Below are positions 27,256 through 40,100 of a stretch of 64,000 nucleotides of DNA, piece after piece. The notes beneath the pieces were generated by a model. That model was not told the origin of the DNA and did no database searches. It saw only the letters and a program-made list of their open reading frames with translations. Source of the stretch: Taenia hydatigena (taxonomy: Eukaryota; Platyhelminthes; Cestoda; Cyclophyllidea; Taeniidae); assembly GCA_036345935.2 (NCBI GenBank), contig JADWOT020000008.1, positions 14,834,655-14,898,654 of the forward strand, in the 5' to 3' direction. The position numbers were made by a program, and so were the translations under genes. Within the stretch, counting starts at the first letter, position 1. The number at the start of each line of letters is the position of its first letter.

Positions 27256-30129
27256 ATTTAATTTGCTAACATGTTAGCGGTATATGTGGCTACTTTGTGC
27301 ACTACCTGTGCATTACCTGAGTGCGCCTGGATGTAATGTTTTATCAACTTGAGTAGATATGCAAATGTATGTATGCGTGAAGATTAACTCTGTTGTTAGA
27401 GTTGATCGCACATTAATGCATGGATATTAAAGAGAAGGTGTCGTTTACCTTGCATCGTGCATTTATATTTTCGCATGTATGCTTGATTGTATTCTGCATT
27501 AGGCGAATTCGAGTCTACTCATATATGCTAGCAATGGTGATGCTGAAGTATGAACCAGTACCCTGGTTGAAAGCAGAAGAGAGGCATGGGTGAGAAAAGG
27601 AATGAAGATGCAGATACTGCTTAAACATACGGGAGCATAGAGTGTCCAACAAAGAAAAGCGTGAGCGCTTTCTCATCTTTCATCCACAAAACCAGCTCGT
27701 TCACAGGGGACGCCTTACACAAAGTGCTAGCAGCCCTATGACTTTGAATTGCGAAAATGAGAAGGTTGCATTTTACTTCGTAACTATGGAAAGAGGGAGT
27801 ATTACACATTTCAGGGTGCCTGCACTTGTCAGAACGAGCTGAATGTGTCATCGGTTAAGGAGGGGGACGGGAACACACGCATGGTCGCAGATGATACAAA
27901 TGAAAAGGTCTTTGGAAAGTTCTCCATCAAACATCGCCTTCTGTTGCACCTATTTATTAGACAAATGACGTCTACCTTAACCCCTCAACACCGATGGTTC
28001 TGCGTTATTTGAATAACATCAGTACCGGTAGAGAATCAAAGGTTCATGTGTTTTGCATCACTTGTCTACAGGTGCGTAATCGCGTGAATTGGTGGGATTA
28101 CCTAGGTGCTACAGCCTTCATGCGTAAATGCCTCCCTAGTCATGTTCTTAGCCAACCAAATCTCTTTCCACACCGACTTAACGCACTACTAATTCTGAGA
28201 AGGCGGGGATGCTTTATCGGCTGCAGTGCCAAAGAGATCTAGTTCACCCTTTAAAATAGTCCCCATTCGTCACAATTACCGCTAAACAGAGTGTGGAAGG
28301 AGGGAACGTGTGTTGTGGATGCCTGACGATCCTAAAAACATGCTCTACGGCAAGTTGATCATAACTACCTCCAACTGTGGTAATTACTCTCATCTTCAGT
28401 TCCTCCGTATGCCACCAACATCAACCCCTTTCAAATCCCCTTTATGCAAATGCCCATGCAACCGATTTGACGGTAAGTGAATAACATGTGTAAGTGACAC
28501 CTCCTTTACACCCACAACTCCATTGCCCCAATGCTACTCTACCAAACTGATGCATGCGGATTGCATTTGAATGTTTGCAGTTCGAGTAAATGAGTGAGCA
28601 GGGAACAGAAAAGAAGTAGTATGAGCTTCACACAGCTTTTTCCAATTCTCGTGGTAGTTGGTTCTGGTTGTGGGCGAATTTGGCTGTCGATAGTCATCGG
28701 CATATCAAATGCGCTGGTTGTTCAGCCCCGTCGCACACTGAGCAATCTCTCCCATTCCTTCAACCTACAACGGGTTCGACAAGGTGAACGGAACTTGAGG
28801 CATTTTCGCCCCACAGACATCGAATGACATCTAACTCTGTCCTGCATTGTAGGCGTATAGGTAAATGCTCAGACTCCGCATTCCCCTCCTATTGTACTTT
28901 TGTTCATTCTTAGTGGTGGGCTCTTTCTGGTGATGTCCGAGGTCGACGGGTAGCGCTTTGTGTAAATAATGCGGGTTCTCCAATCACTGCAGTTATGTGC
29001 GTTCATTTTGGGAGCACGGCATCTCGATTTAACTCTAATCTGCTACCTATAAATGCTCATCTGAAGGAGTGAATCTAAAACTGACCAGGTTAAGTGAGTT
29101 AATATCTCTGTGTTGTTTCATCTCAATTCAAAACTTCAAAAATACTGGCAAAGAGAAAGAATCGAGTATTTACATGATCGCAAGGACTTCTGAATTGGAG
29201 GAGCGGATGCGCTTCTGTCAGTAGCACAGGAGCCCGCTGAGAAGACCTTCATAAGAGCTAATGCATGCATATATTTTGACGCCATTGTGGCTACCTACGT
29301 AGCAAATTGTCCTGATCGCCGGTGGTGGCATGGAGGAATGTTGTACATGGTGAAATAGCATTAAAGGAAGAAAGTATGGGCAGCCCACTATTTCATCAGA
29401 ATCCCCGTTTTGTGAGCTTCATATCAGTTTGCTCTCTAGCACAGCAGCGCTTTGATGAGAGAGTTCATAAGGTAAAATTAATTAGTGCGAAGGACTCTCA
29501 AAAGAAGCTTCTAAAGCTTTTGCTGATGAGCAAAATTCTCGTCTAGGCAAAAATGGTCCCTCAAGTCACTCTCATAAGTGACCCAGTTTTTATGATTAAT
29601 TAGTACTTATCGCATGACTTGATCAATTTGTATTTTGATTGGCTCGTCTTGATCTAGCGAAAAATGCGTGGTCAGATGCGGCTTTTCACGGTAGATGAGA
29701 GCATTTTACTCCGAATACCAATGTTGTCGCATTCTCTCATGCATAACAATGCAGTGGCTTTGGCTCTTCTAAACACGACTAACTACATCCAACGGGCATC
29801 AGATATGCGTCCACGTGTCAACCGATTTGCGTTAAATTGTTGGTTAGTAGACATGGATAGCACTGGATGTGGTGCTAATTCGTCACCTCCGAGCAAATCA
29901 TCGTTTACAACCAATGTTTACTGTTCAAAACCCCACTTAACTCTGCAAGGTTAAATTCGTCAAGCCCTTGTAAACAGATGAAATCTCTCGATATTATCAT
30001 GCCTCCGGCAGAGACAAGTAGGCGACACCATCAGCACTGCCTCCACAACTATCCTCAACTCGCGGCAGCGTTTATGCCGTCTACTGATGAAATTTCAGTA
30101 AGATGTGGTTGTTTGGGGCTATTGGGAAA

Positions 30130-30162
30130 ATGCAATGACAAAGTTGCAATTTGTCATTGCAT
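30130..30162. other. Perfect inverted repeat (13-bp stem, 7-nt loop)
   Basis: ATGCAATGACAAA and its exact reverse complement flank the loop GTTGCAA. The surrounding DNA shows no gene or element ends, so this may be cruciform-forming sequence, a small hairpin RNA locus, or chance. Confidence 0.75.
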
Positions 30163-30944
30163 ATTAAGCTCGCTCCCTTATCGTGCTTCAAGAGGCGAAG
30201 ATGTTTTGCAGTCAAGTCATGCTATTGACGCTTGCACTCAATTGCAAGTACAGGCTATTGTACCTGCTGATGTTACAGCAAATTTGCAATGATGCGTGCA
30301 TTCCTTTCAAGAGACGCATAAAACGGAATCCACCTGGAAGAACTGAAGAAGAGAGAAAAAACAAATCATTGAAAGCTGCCTACATTAAGAAAGAACTTTA
30401 TTTTGGCTGATTAATCAGCCTTGGTCGTCTCTGCGGCGGAATTTCATCTGGCACACCTTTGAGTCATGTTGGGTGAATAAATCTCGGTCGTATTTGGTGT
30501 CTGAACCTTGTCAAGGGAGTCTGCAGGCCACTTTACACCAATCACAGAAGTTTAGAGGCTCAACAATGATTTTGTAATTCAGAGCAAATGGTTGTTGTTA
30601 AAATAAGTGATGCGAGAAATCGACACCAACGAAATTACAAGCATTACCTTCGCGTTCTTCAGAGAACCTTCAATCTAAGGACGGAAAAGTAAGCCTGATG
30701 TTCTCAATTAATGATCATGCAAAAGTCGTATTTGAAATCGGAAGGATATCCCATCAGAAATCATTTGAATGTGTGTTAGGTGACCAAAAGTGATCTGCAC
30801 GCTTATGGTGTGCCTTGGCCTAGCAACTTACTGCAACCTGAAGGGGTCCGATTATCGCATCCAATCGCTAACCTGCACAGGTGTGTGGATCCTCACCAAT
30901 GGGGCCCTCTTTTGCGGCGACTGCCACCGTTCCTCTCCTGCCTG

Positions 30945-31245
30945 ATACTCCGATAGCACAGAATGAATGCAGGTTGAGCTTGTTTGATCTACGAACAGAG
31001 ATTTGCCTCGTTTCATCTGTTAACCAGCATCGAGAGGATGCGTGGTAGCGAGAAGTACCACAACGGTAAGTCACTCGAGGGTAGACACATCATACTAAGA
31101 AAGGCTTCATCCTACTCGGCTCGGTAATGAGAAATTAACGACGTGCTCTTCTGACAGTACCTTGGGAGATTAAAGTGGTACGACAAACTCCTAGTCAAGT
31201 GTAACCCCATTTCCGGAGCATTTTTGCTTATGCTCACATAACCCG
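30945..31245 (+). repeat. Dispersed repeat A, copy 2
   Basis: Diverged copy of the 3,440-3,770 element in the same orientation; shared blocks include CCAGCATCGAGAGGATG, GTGGTAGCGAGA and AAGTCACTC. No open frame or terminal repeats are evident. Confidence 0.7.
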
Positions 31246-34200
31246 GGTTACCGAATTTTAGGCAAGCGGAACATTTTGGCTGTTTGAGTCAAGCTTAGCA
31301 GTAGAAGGGATCATTTGTACGTCTATTTAACAATCAATGTTATAAGCATACAATGTGTCTGGTGTCACATACGGTTCACCAAAAAGGTACTGTAGAGGCG
31401 GTCAAGGGTGCTTAGAATTGGGGTTGCAACATTTTGCGTGCACTGGGTCACGTCGACTTTTCACACGTTCATCCAATGACCTCTCCGTTTTCGAAATGCT
31501 CCCCATTATTTCTCGTTCTCACCTAACTTCTTAGTGTACCTTTTAATTTAAATCGGATGTAGAGCTAACTGCCAATTCGAGCTCTGCATTTGTAACCAAT
31601 GAACATGAGGTGGAATTGCCAACTGCTCATTTCAATGGCATGCACGAGATTAATTTGGTGTTGGCCATCTGCGCACTCACTAAGCAGGCAGGTAATAGCA
31701 GCTCGTAAAAGTAGTGTCCTGAGTTCTCATTGATGTCGTGGTGAGCTAAAGTAGTATGGAGGAGAGGCATACTGTTTGCTGCCTTACAGAAGGGCTGCGA
31801 GGCCACTTGCGTGGTCCGAAGGCCATCATGCTGCGAAGCAAAAGCACAGCCTCTAGAGACTGATCTGCTCGTGTAGTTAAACGCACAGTTTAACGAGGCG
31901 TTAGGTTACCACGTCTTTGTTAAATAAAATGCTGGAACATGAGGCCTTTATGTGACCCAAGTGGCTCTATGGACGTGGATGTTCGCTCAGTGAAGAATAT
32001 GGGAACTCGCATTATGGTAACAAAGTGATGAGATCTTGCAGTTGAGTAGCCATATGCCAGGACTAAATGTTGAGTCATTGCCAACCATGGCGAGATCGCC
32101 TTTTCTTTCCTAACAATGCCCTCGGGTCGTTGTGCATTCGGCACTTCTTTCGACGATTCATCGATGCGCGTGCCTAAGATCGTAATTAATTATTGCCTCA
32201 AGACTTTTCACACGCTCGCCAGAAGACTTTTATGTCTTCATAATCATCCTCATTACGTTTCATCTTCTTTCACTCTCCTCATTGTTGGAGTTTGGTGTAA
32301 ACTTGGGGTCTACATTGATACCTTATTTGTAAACTTGCATCCATCCCCAGGAAGAATAACTAGGAGGTACAAATCCTGCGGAGTGATGCCTAAACCATTC
32401 GCAGGGAGTCCACTTCCTTCGAGAATATTATCAATCCATGTGTTAACATCAAATAATTACTCGAGTGTCCGAAACGTAGCATCATTACTAGTTACTACCT
32501 GCTTGAGGTAAATGCATTTTTGAGTGCACTCACGCTTCTGGAGTGTTGGCATTGCTATTGGTATTGACACTGTGTATGGGCAGTGATGGCACATGACAGT
32601 GCGCCAGCCAACTGAGAGGGGTTGAGTGGTCCCCACCAATGTAGCCGTGCCCCTTGTGCCGTAGTTTCAGCCATCTTCCTTCTTCTAGGCTTCATCTAAT
32701 TTTGAAACCCGATTTAAAACACCTCCTCCTTCTTCGGCCTTCTTCTGCCTTATGCGTCAACACGCAAACAATGATGATGTACTTTCGTTCCACAGCACAG
32801 TCGACAGAGGCTGAAGTTGGCTGTCTTCACAGAGGTCTAAGTGACCATTTACTTGGACCTTATTTTGCTTTTGAAGAGCCTTCTTCTCTAAAAACTTAAC
32901 TACGATTTGGCATTACGTCCTAATTCGATAAAAACTTATTTTGATTGCTAATCGCCTTGCAGTTGAGAGGCGGAATACAGCTAGAAATGACCGTAACAAC
33001 AAAAATGATTCGTCGTAATAATCAACTTTAAGTTGAATCGGGTTTTACTGCTTTACTTGTTTAAAAGTGGGATTAACTGTGCCTGTTAAAGAGGATTCAA
33101 TCATTACGCCCGAGGTGATTGCTGGGCGTCAACAAAACCTAATTAATCCTTAGAATAGCAAGGCTTTGACTTACTCGGATGATTGCGGCAGCACTGAGGT
33201 CCATGCCATGCGTCAATCTATCCTATCCACTCCACTCCAGGGGCATCTGACCTCTCCATAACCACCATTAATCCCATCAGAATTCAACTTTATTACAGTC
33301 AGATCTGAGTGACATCAGTTAGAGTGAAATGTGCTCAAAAGGCAAGAGAAATCCTGCTCACGTGGTGTCTGAGTCAAAATTGTCAATCATTATGGAGCGC
33401 ATAAGTCTCACTCCCCATGGAATTTTACTATTTCCTCGAAAACTCCAATTCGTCTTATAGTGGTCTTTCAGGCCTGATACTCATAAACAGGTGGCCATTA
33501 GGTTGATGGTCAGTCAGAAGCGCTTTAAAGCAGCGTTTTGCGATTTTACATAAATACATTTAAGAAGGTTGGAGTTGTGCACATGACGCAGCAGATTTGT
33601 GCGACTTTTCACCAAGTGCACTAAATCAAAGAAAACTTTCCTTTTTTTAAGGTCAGTGGTCAGTGCTTGATGATACTTTACTCAAAAATTTCAGCATTCC
33701 TTTGAGTTGAGCCACTTTGCACAGCACTTTTTAGCAAGGCATAATAAAGAGCATTTCTCCAATTTGGGAGAAATTGAAAATTTTACAGGCAGAGCGAAAG
33801 CCACGAGAGTTGCATTTATGTGCTCTTCACAGAGAACAATTTTGGCTGGGTTGTGGTGGTGCAGTGTAATCCTTTGAAGTCTGCTTAACTGAATTTATCA
33901 CTACACGGACTCCGCAGTCCTCAAGATCTGCAATTTCGTTTAGGTGACCTTCTCCTCCACCAATGCTTGTAGGTATCAAATTCTTATGCCTCAAAATGGT
34001 TTGGAGCACTACGACTTCGTTTTAGCCCAAGTGCTTGATAGATGTCAGCGCCAATTATAACATCACCACATTGTAGGGTATGCAAATATTGGATGCACAT
34101 CATCATGAATGTTGGAGGCATTCTGCACATTAAGTCATTCATCTGCTTTACTTGGGCACAATCCGTCATAGCACGGTTCAATTTTGCCACACAACCCTGC

Positions 34201-34810
34201 ATAAAAGCAGTTTACTCAGTTCGTCCCCTCGATATCCACTTAGTGGTTGCTAAATCTGCTTCCAATATTAATACACACAATCGAAACATTGAGTAGCCTC
34301 CAAAATTTTGCACTATTGTCTTGTATTAAAATGACATTAGACCTTGTAGGTTTCTGGAAGTCGCCATTTTTATAACTGGGGTTTGTTGCATATAACACAT
34401 TTTGAAAGGTGACAACTCACATTCTCGGCATGATCGAAGGAGACCTATGAGCACGTTATAACCGCAGCATTCTTGTAAATTAATGCACTGATGTCAGCTC
34501 GCAGTAAAGTCGGAGAATTCAGGCCCAGAACTTTTCTATCCTTGCTAAAATCCTCACCATTCTGGAGTCGCAGAAGTGGTTTTATTGCCTTAAAATATGC
34601 TCGACTAAATAGAAGTTTGGTCGGGCTTTAAATGGTTGTAATGTTTCGAGGTAAATGCATTTGGAACATAGGTATGCGAAGAAGCATTGCGATCAACCTC
34701 GGATTCGTCGATCCACAGTAAGCCGCACATATGTGGCACAGCAAATTCTGCGATCGTAGTGCCCTTTTCCTGAGTGCTGTATCTCGTGACCACCTGAAGC
34801 TGACAGAAAC
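31246..34810. other. No supported gene
   Basis: Short open frames only. A minus frame near 34.07 kb (CGDVIIGADIYQALGL) faintly recalls the retropepsin region of LTR elements, but no reverse transcriptase, integrase or LTR is nearby. Confidence 0.4.
33752..33775. other. Short inverted repeat (9-bp stem)
   Basis: CATTTCTCC and GGAGAAATTG-type arms (eight to nine paired bases) around AATTTG. Small enough to be chance in AT-rich DNA. Confidence 0.4.
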
Positions 34811-35030
34811 CTTAATACTTATTTTCTTTAAATGCGCTTTGTAGGCGAGAGGCGGAGGACAATTTTAACCTGGTCGTTGACACACGTGGTAGCTCTCCTG
34901 AGCCTGAGGCTCCTCAGTCGTTAATACTTTGGCCCTGTCACTGTATACCTGTCCTGTGCTGTAATAAAGGGTTGAAGGGACGAAGAAGAAAGGGAAGAAC
35001 CGTCTGCAACAACACCATCTGTTATTTTTT
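34811..35030 (+). repeat. Dispersed repeat B, copy 1
   Basis: Aligns with 36,910-37,120 in direct orientation. Shared blocks include TAATACTTAT, GAGGCGGAGGACAATTTTAA with CTGGTCGTTGAC, and a purine-rich end (GAAGAAGAAAGGGAAGAAC). Diverged with small indels; no coding capacity seen. Confidence 0.75.
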
Positions 35031-36179
35031 TGTGCAATTGTATGCCAACGAAAATAGAGTCGTGGGTAATTCCAGTTGACATGAATTGTAAATTTTAGGA
35101 GGCGACGTAGGATTAGTAAAAAATTCGTCCTTCGCATCACTATTTCGCTTTAATTTAATTGCCCAGAATTTTTCACATCAATTATGCGATTTGTCAGATT
35201 ACTTGGTTTAGTCCGCAAAAAAACACTAAGCAGTGCGCATCATTAGTGACTTTCAAAAAACGAAAATTATTCACTAGAGCGAAAATGCATTTGTCAAGTC
35301 AAATAAATCGAGTGCCACAACGACAAAATCGATCAAACATGGACAATTTGGTTCAATTAGGAGGTTACTGGAAATAGTTGGAAGCCTAATTACGTTTTTC
35401 ATTCTGGATGGATGTGATTCCAACTAATAACAGCAATTGAAGGGCCGGTTCCGGCCTTACTTCGGAGGTTCTCATGTTTCCCACTATTAGCCTAATCTGC
35501 CTTTCTTTTCTCCTTTTCTGTGCGTTATTTTCATCTTTTATGAAAATTCTCCCATCTGTGAGGTAAACAAGCGCACTTGCTAGTGTTTCCGAAGTAGAGA
35601 CGATGGAAATCCCGACTTCATTCTTAAAGCCGATAACAAAATAATATGGTTTCCCTAATCAGACGCCATTAACTTGAATGAATAACAAAAATTTCTTGCT
35701 GTGTTTCGGCGCTTCGACCATCCAGTGCTATCCAGTGTAATCAGGAAATGGAGGCGGCAAGATACTTGACTCCAATGTCGACAACTTATGCGCAGCCATA
35801 ACGCTGTGACCTAAGCCGGCCTCAGCTCTGGGTCACAAGGTGGAAACGCTATCGCCCATTTATAGTGCACGACTGGCGAGCTTTGATGCAAAAAATCACT
35901 AATAATACCAATGCGCGATGTTGTGGAAAGTTTAAGGAAAGCGCAACTTTTAGGAGATTTTTAAACCCCAAAACAACAATGCTACTGCTGTCTACTTTCA
36001 AGCTAATGAGCCTCCCATTCTTAGAGCCCCATATATCAGCAAAATCTGGCGCTTTTAAAGGTTTACAAACATGCTCCGCTTTAAGCTCACATATAAAGGG
36101 AGTACACTAGAAAATTACGACACAGTACTGGCAACCCTCATAGCGCTCAATGTAGGCAATCCGAAAGGTAGAAGACCAG

Positions 36180-36446
36180 ACCCGATTGAGGAGGGTATGT
36201 AAGTCGTTCAGTGTCAAATTCTCGATGCGAATAGCAGGCGATTGCTGCGAAACATAACCGCTACATTCGTCGAGGAGGGCGCGGACTTCATTCAGGTCAG
36301 CCTGGTCCCATGATTCGTATTCGAATTCTAGATACGCTTGACTGACCATCGTGTGATTGCGTCGCAGGTGAATGCGAATTTCGCGTGCACCTCTTGAGTT
36401 CACTTAAAGAAGTAATGACAGCTCGCATACACAGACCACCACTCAG
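36180..36446. repeat. Dispersed repeat C, copy 1 (open minus frame)
   Basis: Aligns with 50,650-50,883 in direct orientation; shared blocks include AAGTCGT, CAGGTCAGCC..GTCC.ATG and ATTCG..TTC.AA. On the minus strand both copies encode similar peptides: EYESWDQADLNEVRALLDE here and ERESSDRANLEEVGGFLSD in the other. It may be a decayed coding segment of a mobile element or duplicated gene. No family is recognised. Confidence 0.65.
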
Positions 36447-36909
36447 TCTATTTGGCATCGATGAACTCGAAGAACCAAAACAATCGCTTAAAATTTTCCT
36501 GAAATGCTAAATACGAATTGTTTCAAATGAAGAATCTCTTAGAACTAATTTTATGCCCATTTTTGATTTGTGTGCAATTAGTAAATTATGAATGAATATC
36601 GGAACTGCCAATAAATTCAATTTCTCGCAAGTATTTTTAGTATTTGTGGAGAACTGACCCGCTTTTGTGGCACAACGCTCTGCCCGCAACGGAGACGCTG
36701 AGAACAAACGTTCCTCACCCAACTACGCATTATGGCGAGCGCTTGAATCTGCGTGCTCAGCCCCTTGGATGGAAGTTTCAAGCTTTGAGTTAGTGTAGAT
36801 GGGCGTAGAATGGCTTAAAAATTGACAATTTTACGACTTTAGAACCATTTACTCAAAGCCCAATGCCTCATTTTAAATACAACGAATTCGAGTTACTCAA
36901 ATATGATTG

Positions 36910-37120
36910 TAATACTTATGTCCTTTGACCGTGTTTGTGGGCAAGAGGTGGGAGAGCAATTTTAATCTGGTCGTGGACCAATGGAGTTGCTTCCTTTAGC
37001 TCGAGACGCTTTCGTCCTGCCTTATAATAAAAATGTCTAGAGGCAACCAACTTTCTCCTTTAGTAAGGGTGGAAGAAGGGAAGAGGAGGAAAGAGAAGAA
37101 CGATCTACAATGGCATGCAT
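36910..37120 (+). repeat. Dispersed repeat B, copy 2
   Basis: Direct copy of the 34,811-35,030 element, about 2.1 kb downstream, sharing GGGAGAGCAATTTTAATCTG, GTCGTGGAC and the purine-rich end GAGGAAAGAGAAGAACG. Confidence 0.75.
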
Positions 37121-40100
37121 AGTCTCAATGACGTACGTGTTGACCTAAACTAAACGCGTAAATTGGGCGCATCACTCTGTGCACTTCATAATTCACCCAA
37201 GTTGAAATATCCACTTTCATCTAAAATTTTTGAAGCATATTTTCTCTGGGGATTTTTCTGCTTTGGATTTGGAGTCAAATTTCTGGGAATGATGCAAGTG
37301 ACCGTACTCAAATTTGCTTATTGTGCTGAACCAAATCACGTGCGTTTGCATGTAACTACTACACTTTGTAAAGTAAGCACATTCATCCTTACTTTATAGC
37401 AACGATATTTGCAATTTCACCAATATTTCAGCATATCTGAGAATGTTGAGACTTACAAAAGCGTGGGATTTGGACTCGTTTATTTGCGAAATATTGTTGT
37501 AGCCCTTTAAAATACGCTGACACTTGCAAATTCTTACCAATTCATATCGGATGGCTAACTGCAAAGAGCTAACGGTGATTTGCGACTGTGATCGCGTTAG
37601 GGAACAGGACAGCTAATTGCTGCCACTCGACACAAATGTGCCCAACCATGCACCGAGGGTAAAATCCAGGATTGCCCTAAAACACTGCCATTAGACCGGT
37701 GGATACATGTGGTATCACCTGGTGGTAGGGGAAGCAGAATATCTGATAATGTTTAGGTCCCGATGATACAGTCCTCAACGCTCAAGCTAGGTTGGTGTCT
37801 TGTAGATCACATAATGTGTGCACCAACACAACAGGCTATCGTGTAAATATAATGAATCACGTTGCAACCATTCAAATGGTTGTTGCAGTTGCATTGAGCT
37901 TCATTGAGGGACTCAGATCTTGCAGATTCACCTGTTCTTGTTAACACGTGAGTATGCTCTACACTTATTTGTCATCATTGTTATTTTTGTTGTAACTAAT
38001 GCCCACTTATTGATGTCTGGAAGCTGCAGATGTAAGGAAAGAACGCAATGTTCCTATGAAAAGAAGTTGTAAGGACTTTGCTAGGGGTCTGTTAACCATT
38101 ATTGCATAATTTATATCTAAACCAATCAAATTCATCTGCTGTCATTCGACCGCAATTTCGTCTGCCTTCTTCATTGATGGAGAGGCAGTGCTGATGCTTT
38201 CTTTTTCTGCATCATAGGCGATGTATTGTTAAAGTCGTTCAATTTGGAGTGGCCTGGGCAGGTGCACAAATGGACGTCGCAGAACATTTAATCTTTTGAT
38301 TCGCATCACTTGGTCAGTTATAGGCCTAATTAGTATGACGGAAGGATTGTGGGCATAAATGTGAACATGAGGCGAAATTTTAATAAAACCTTGTTATTAT
38401 CGCGAAAAATCAGCAAATAGGGTTTTGTGCATCCCAATCTGACTTAGAAAAGGTGGATACATACTATTGTTACACTTTGGCTGCCTTGCATAAAAGGACA
38501 GAAGCTAAGCTTAAGCGATGAGGTAATGTGCAGGAGGAAGTTTCACCAGACTAGAAATTACAAACAACGAAAAACTTTCGATACGATTAAATGTGAAGGG
38601 GCACCTCAAGCAGTACCTTAAAAAACGAAGCCAGAAGAAGAATTATGAAGCTTAAATATTTTGATGAGCAAAGTGAAAGCAGACGAAATGATGGTTGCAG
38701 TCCAGTCTTGCCTACATCATTTAAAATGCAATTGTGTTTGAGGGGTGAGGTTGAAGTATAAGTGATCAGTGAGCTATAAACAAATGGATGAGAGGCAAGT
38801 AGACCCCATCAAAAAGGTGGTTAGGAATAATGACTTAAGAGGAAGAGATAGGTTCAAGTTAGGTTGGTTTTGGCGGGGCCTGTCGTGGCGAGAGTAGCAA
38901 AAGGGAGGCTAAAGAGGGGGGTTTCTGGGGTGGATAATTTGCAATGAACGAAAGGGAAACGCATGCGGGCACCATTGCCTATGTGTTAGGCGGGTGGGGT
39001 AAATGGAGTATGGTAAGGCACAACGCAGGAGTTAGTGCTTAATAATTATCAAGTGTTGACTTAGTGCTATCCAAGTGGCAGAAGTTGGTAGGGTCGGAGC
39101 TCAGAATATTATCAGGGAGTAGAACACATCGTTGGTTGCTAGCGCTAGATTTGGTCGGCTTCGCATGAGCACGTCCACAGCTCTACAGTCAGTCGAGGTG
39201 GACGAACCAGATCCAAATTGGTTCAGGGTAGTTTGCATGTAATTAATGAGATGAACAAGCCTAAAATCCGCAAATCGTTACTCCTCGTTCCGGTTATCCC
39301 AAAAACGTCAGAATATAGTTTAAAATGGACCTCACACCGGCCGTTTATTCCACCACGTTATAAAAAATAACCACAACTGCAGGATGGTAGTGGCATAGAA
39401 GTCTAATTATTTGGCTTGAAAATCTTAGTTTTTACGGTAACATTTCCCCAAGTACTCAGTTTCATTCGTCGGTAGGTATCTGACTGCAAATCTGTGAAAA
39501 TTACAGTGAAAATTCACCACCATGCAAAATGAGCTGAGAAATAAACTCCAAAGCTGGGAATAGATTAAGTGAATTTCACATATTTGGATGAAAGCGCAGT
39601 TCTACACTAAAAGATCACATTCCGATTCGCCTTTATGATGCGTTACCCTGTATTCTTCAGTCTCGTCAATAAAAACACGACACAGGTTCACCGGCTCTTA
39701 ATGGAACAGTGAAGACAGAGTAAAGTGGTCCATGTCAAGTCAAAGTCAGAATCAACTTATCGTTGTCACCGGTGCATTGGATGACCAAAAGGCAGAGATT
39801 GCCGGGGCTACAATATCATGTTTGCGAATTGGTTAGGAGGATTTCATGGCCAATATGTTTACTAAAAGGATGTTGGTTCACTCACGCAAACACGCCATTG
39901 CATGAGTTAATTGCCTTACCTATATCTTCATGGCAAGGTGGCCTCACTCAACGCCGTGCCAAAGGATTGGGCTGAGCACTTGATTCTGTGCCTTATCTGT
40001 ACCGCAACTGGTCACTTGATCACAATGGAGTGAATAAGACACGGCTGTCGACAGTGAGGCTTGCAGACAGTAGGCACACATGGTGTGACAGAATGTGTCA

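Larger units (their letters stand above)
23249..30129. other. No supported gene
   Basis: Contains the short CA and TG microsatellites and several open frames up to about 135 codons (for example 25,104-25,511) with no recognised domain and with overlapping frames on the other strand. Treated as non-coding or decayed repeat DNA. Confidence 0.4.

Noticed and set aside
33984..34202. Possible retropepsin remnant (GDVIIGADIYQAL) on the minus strand
   Set aside because: Only a faint similarity, with no other retroelement domain or LTR nearby.
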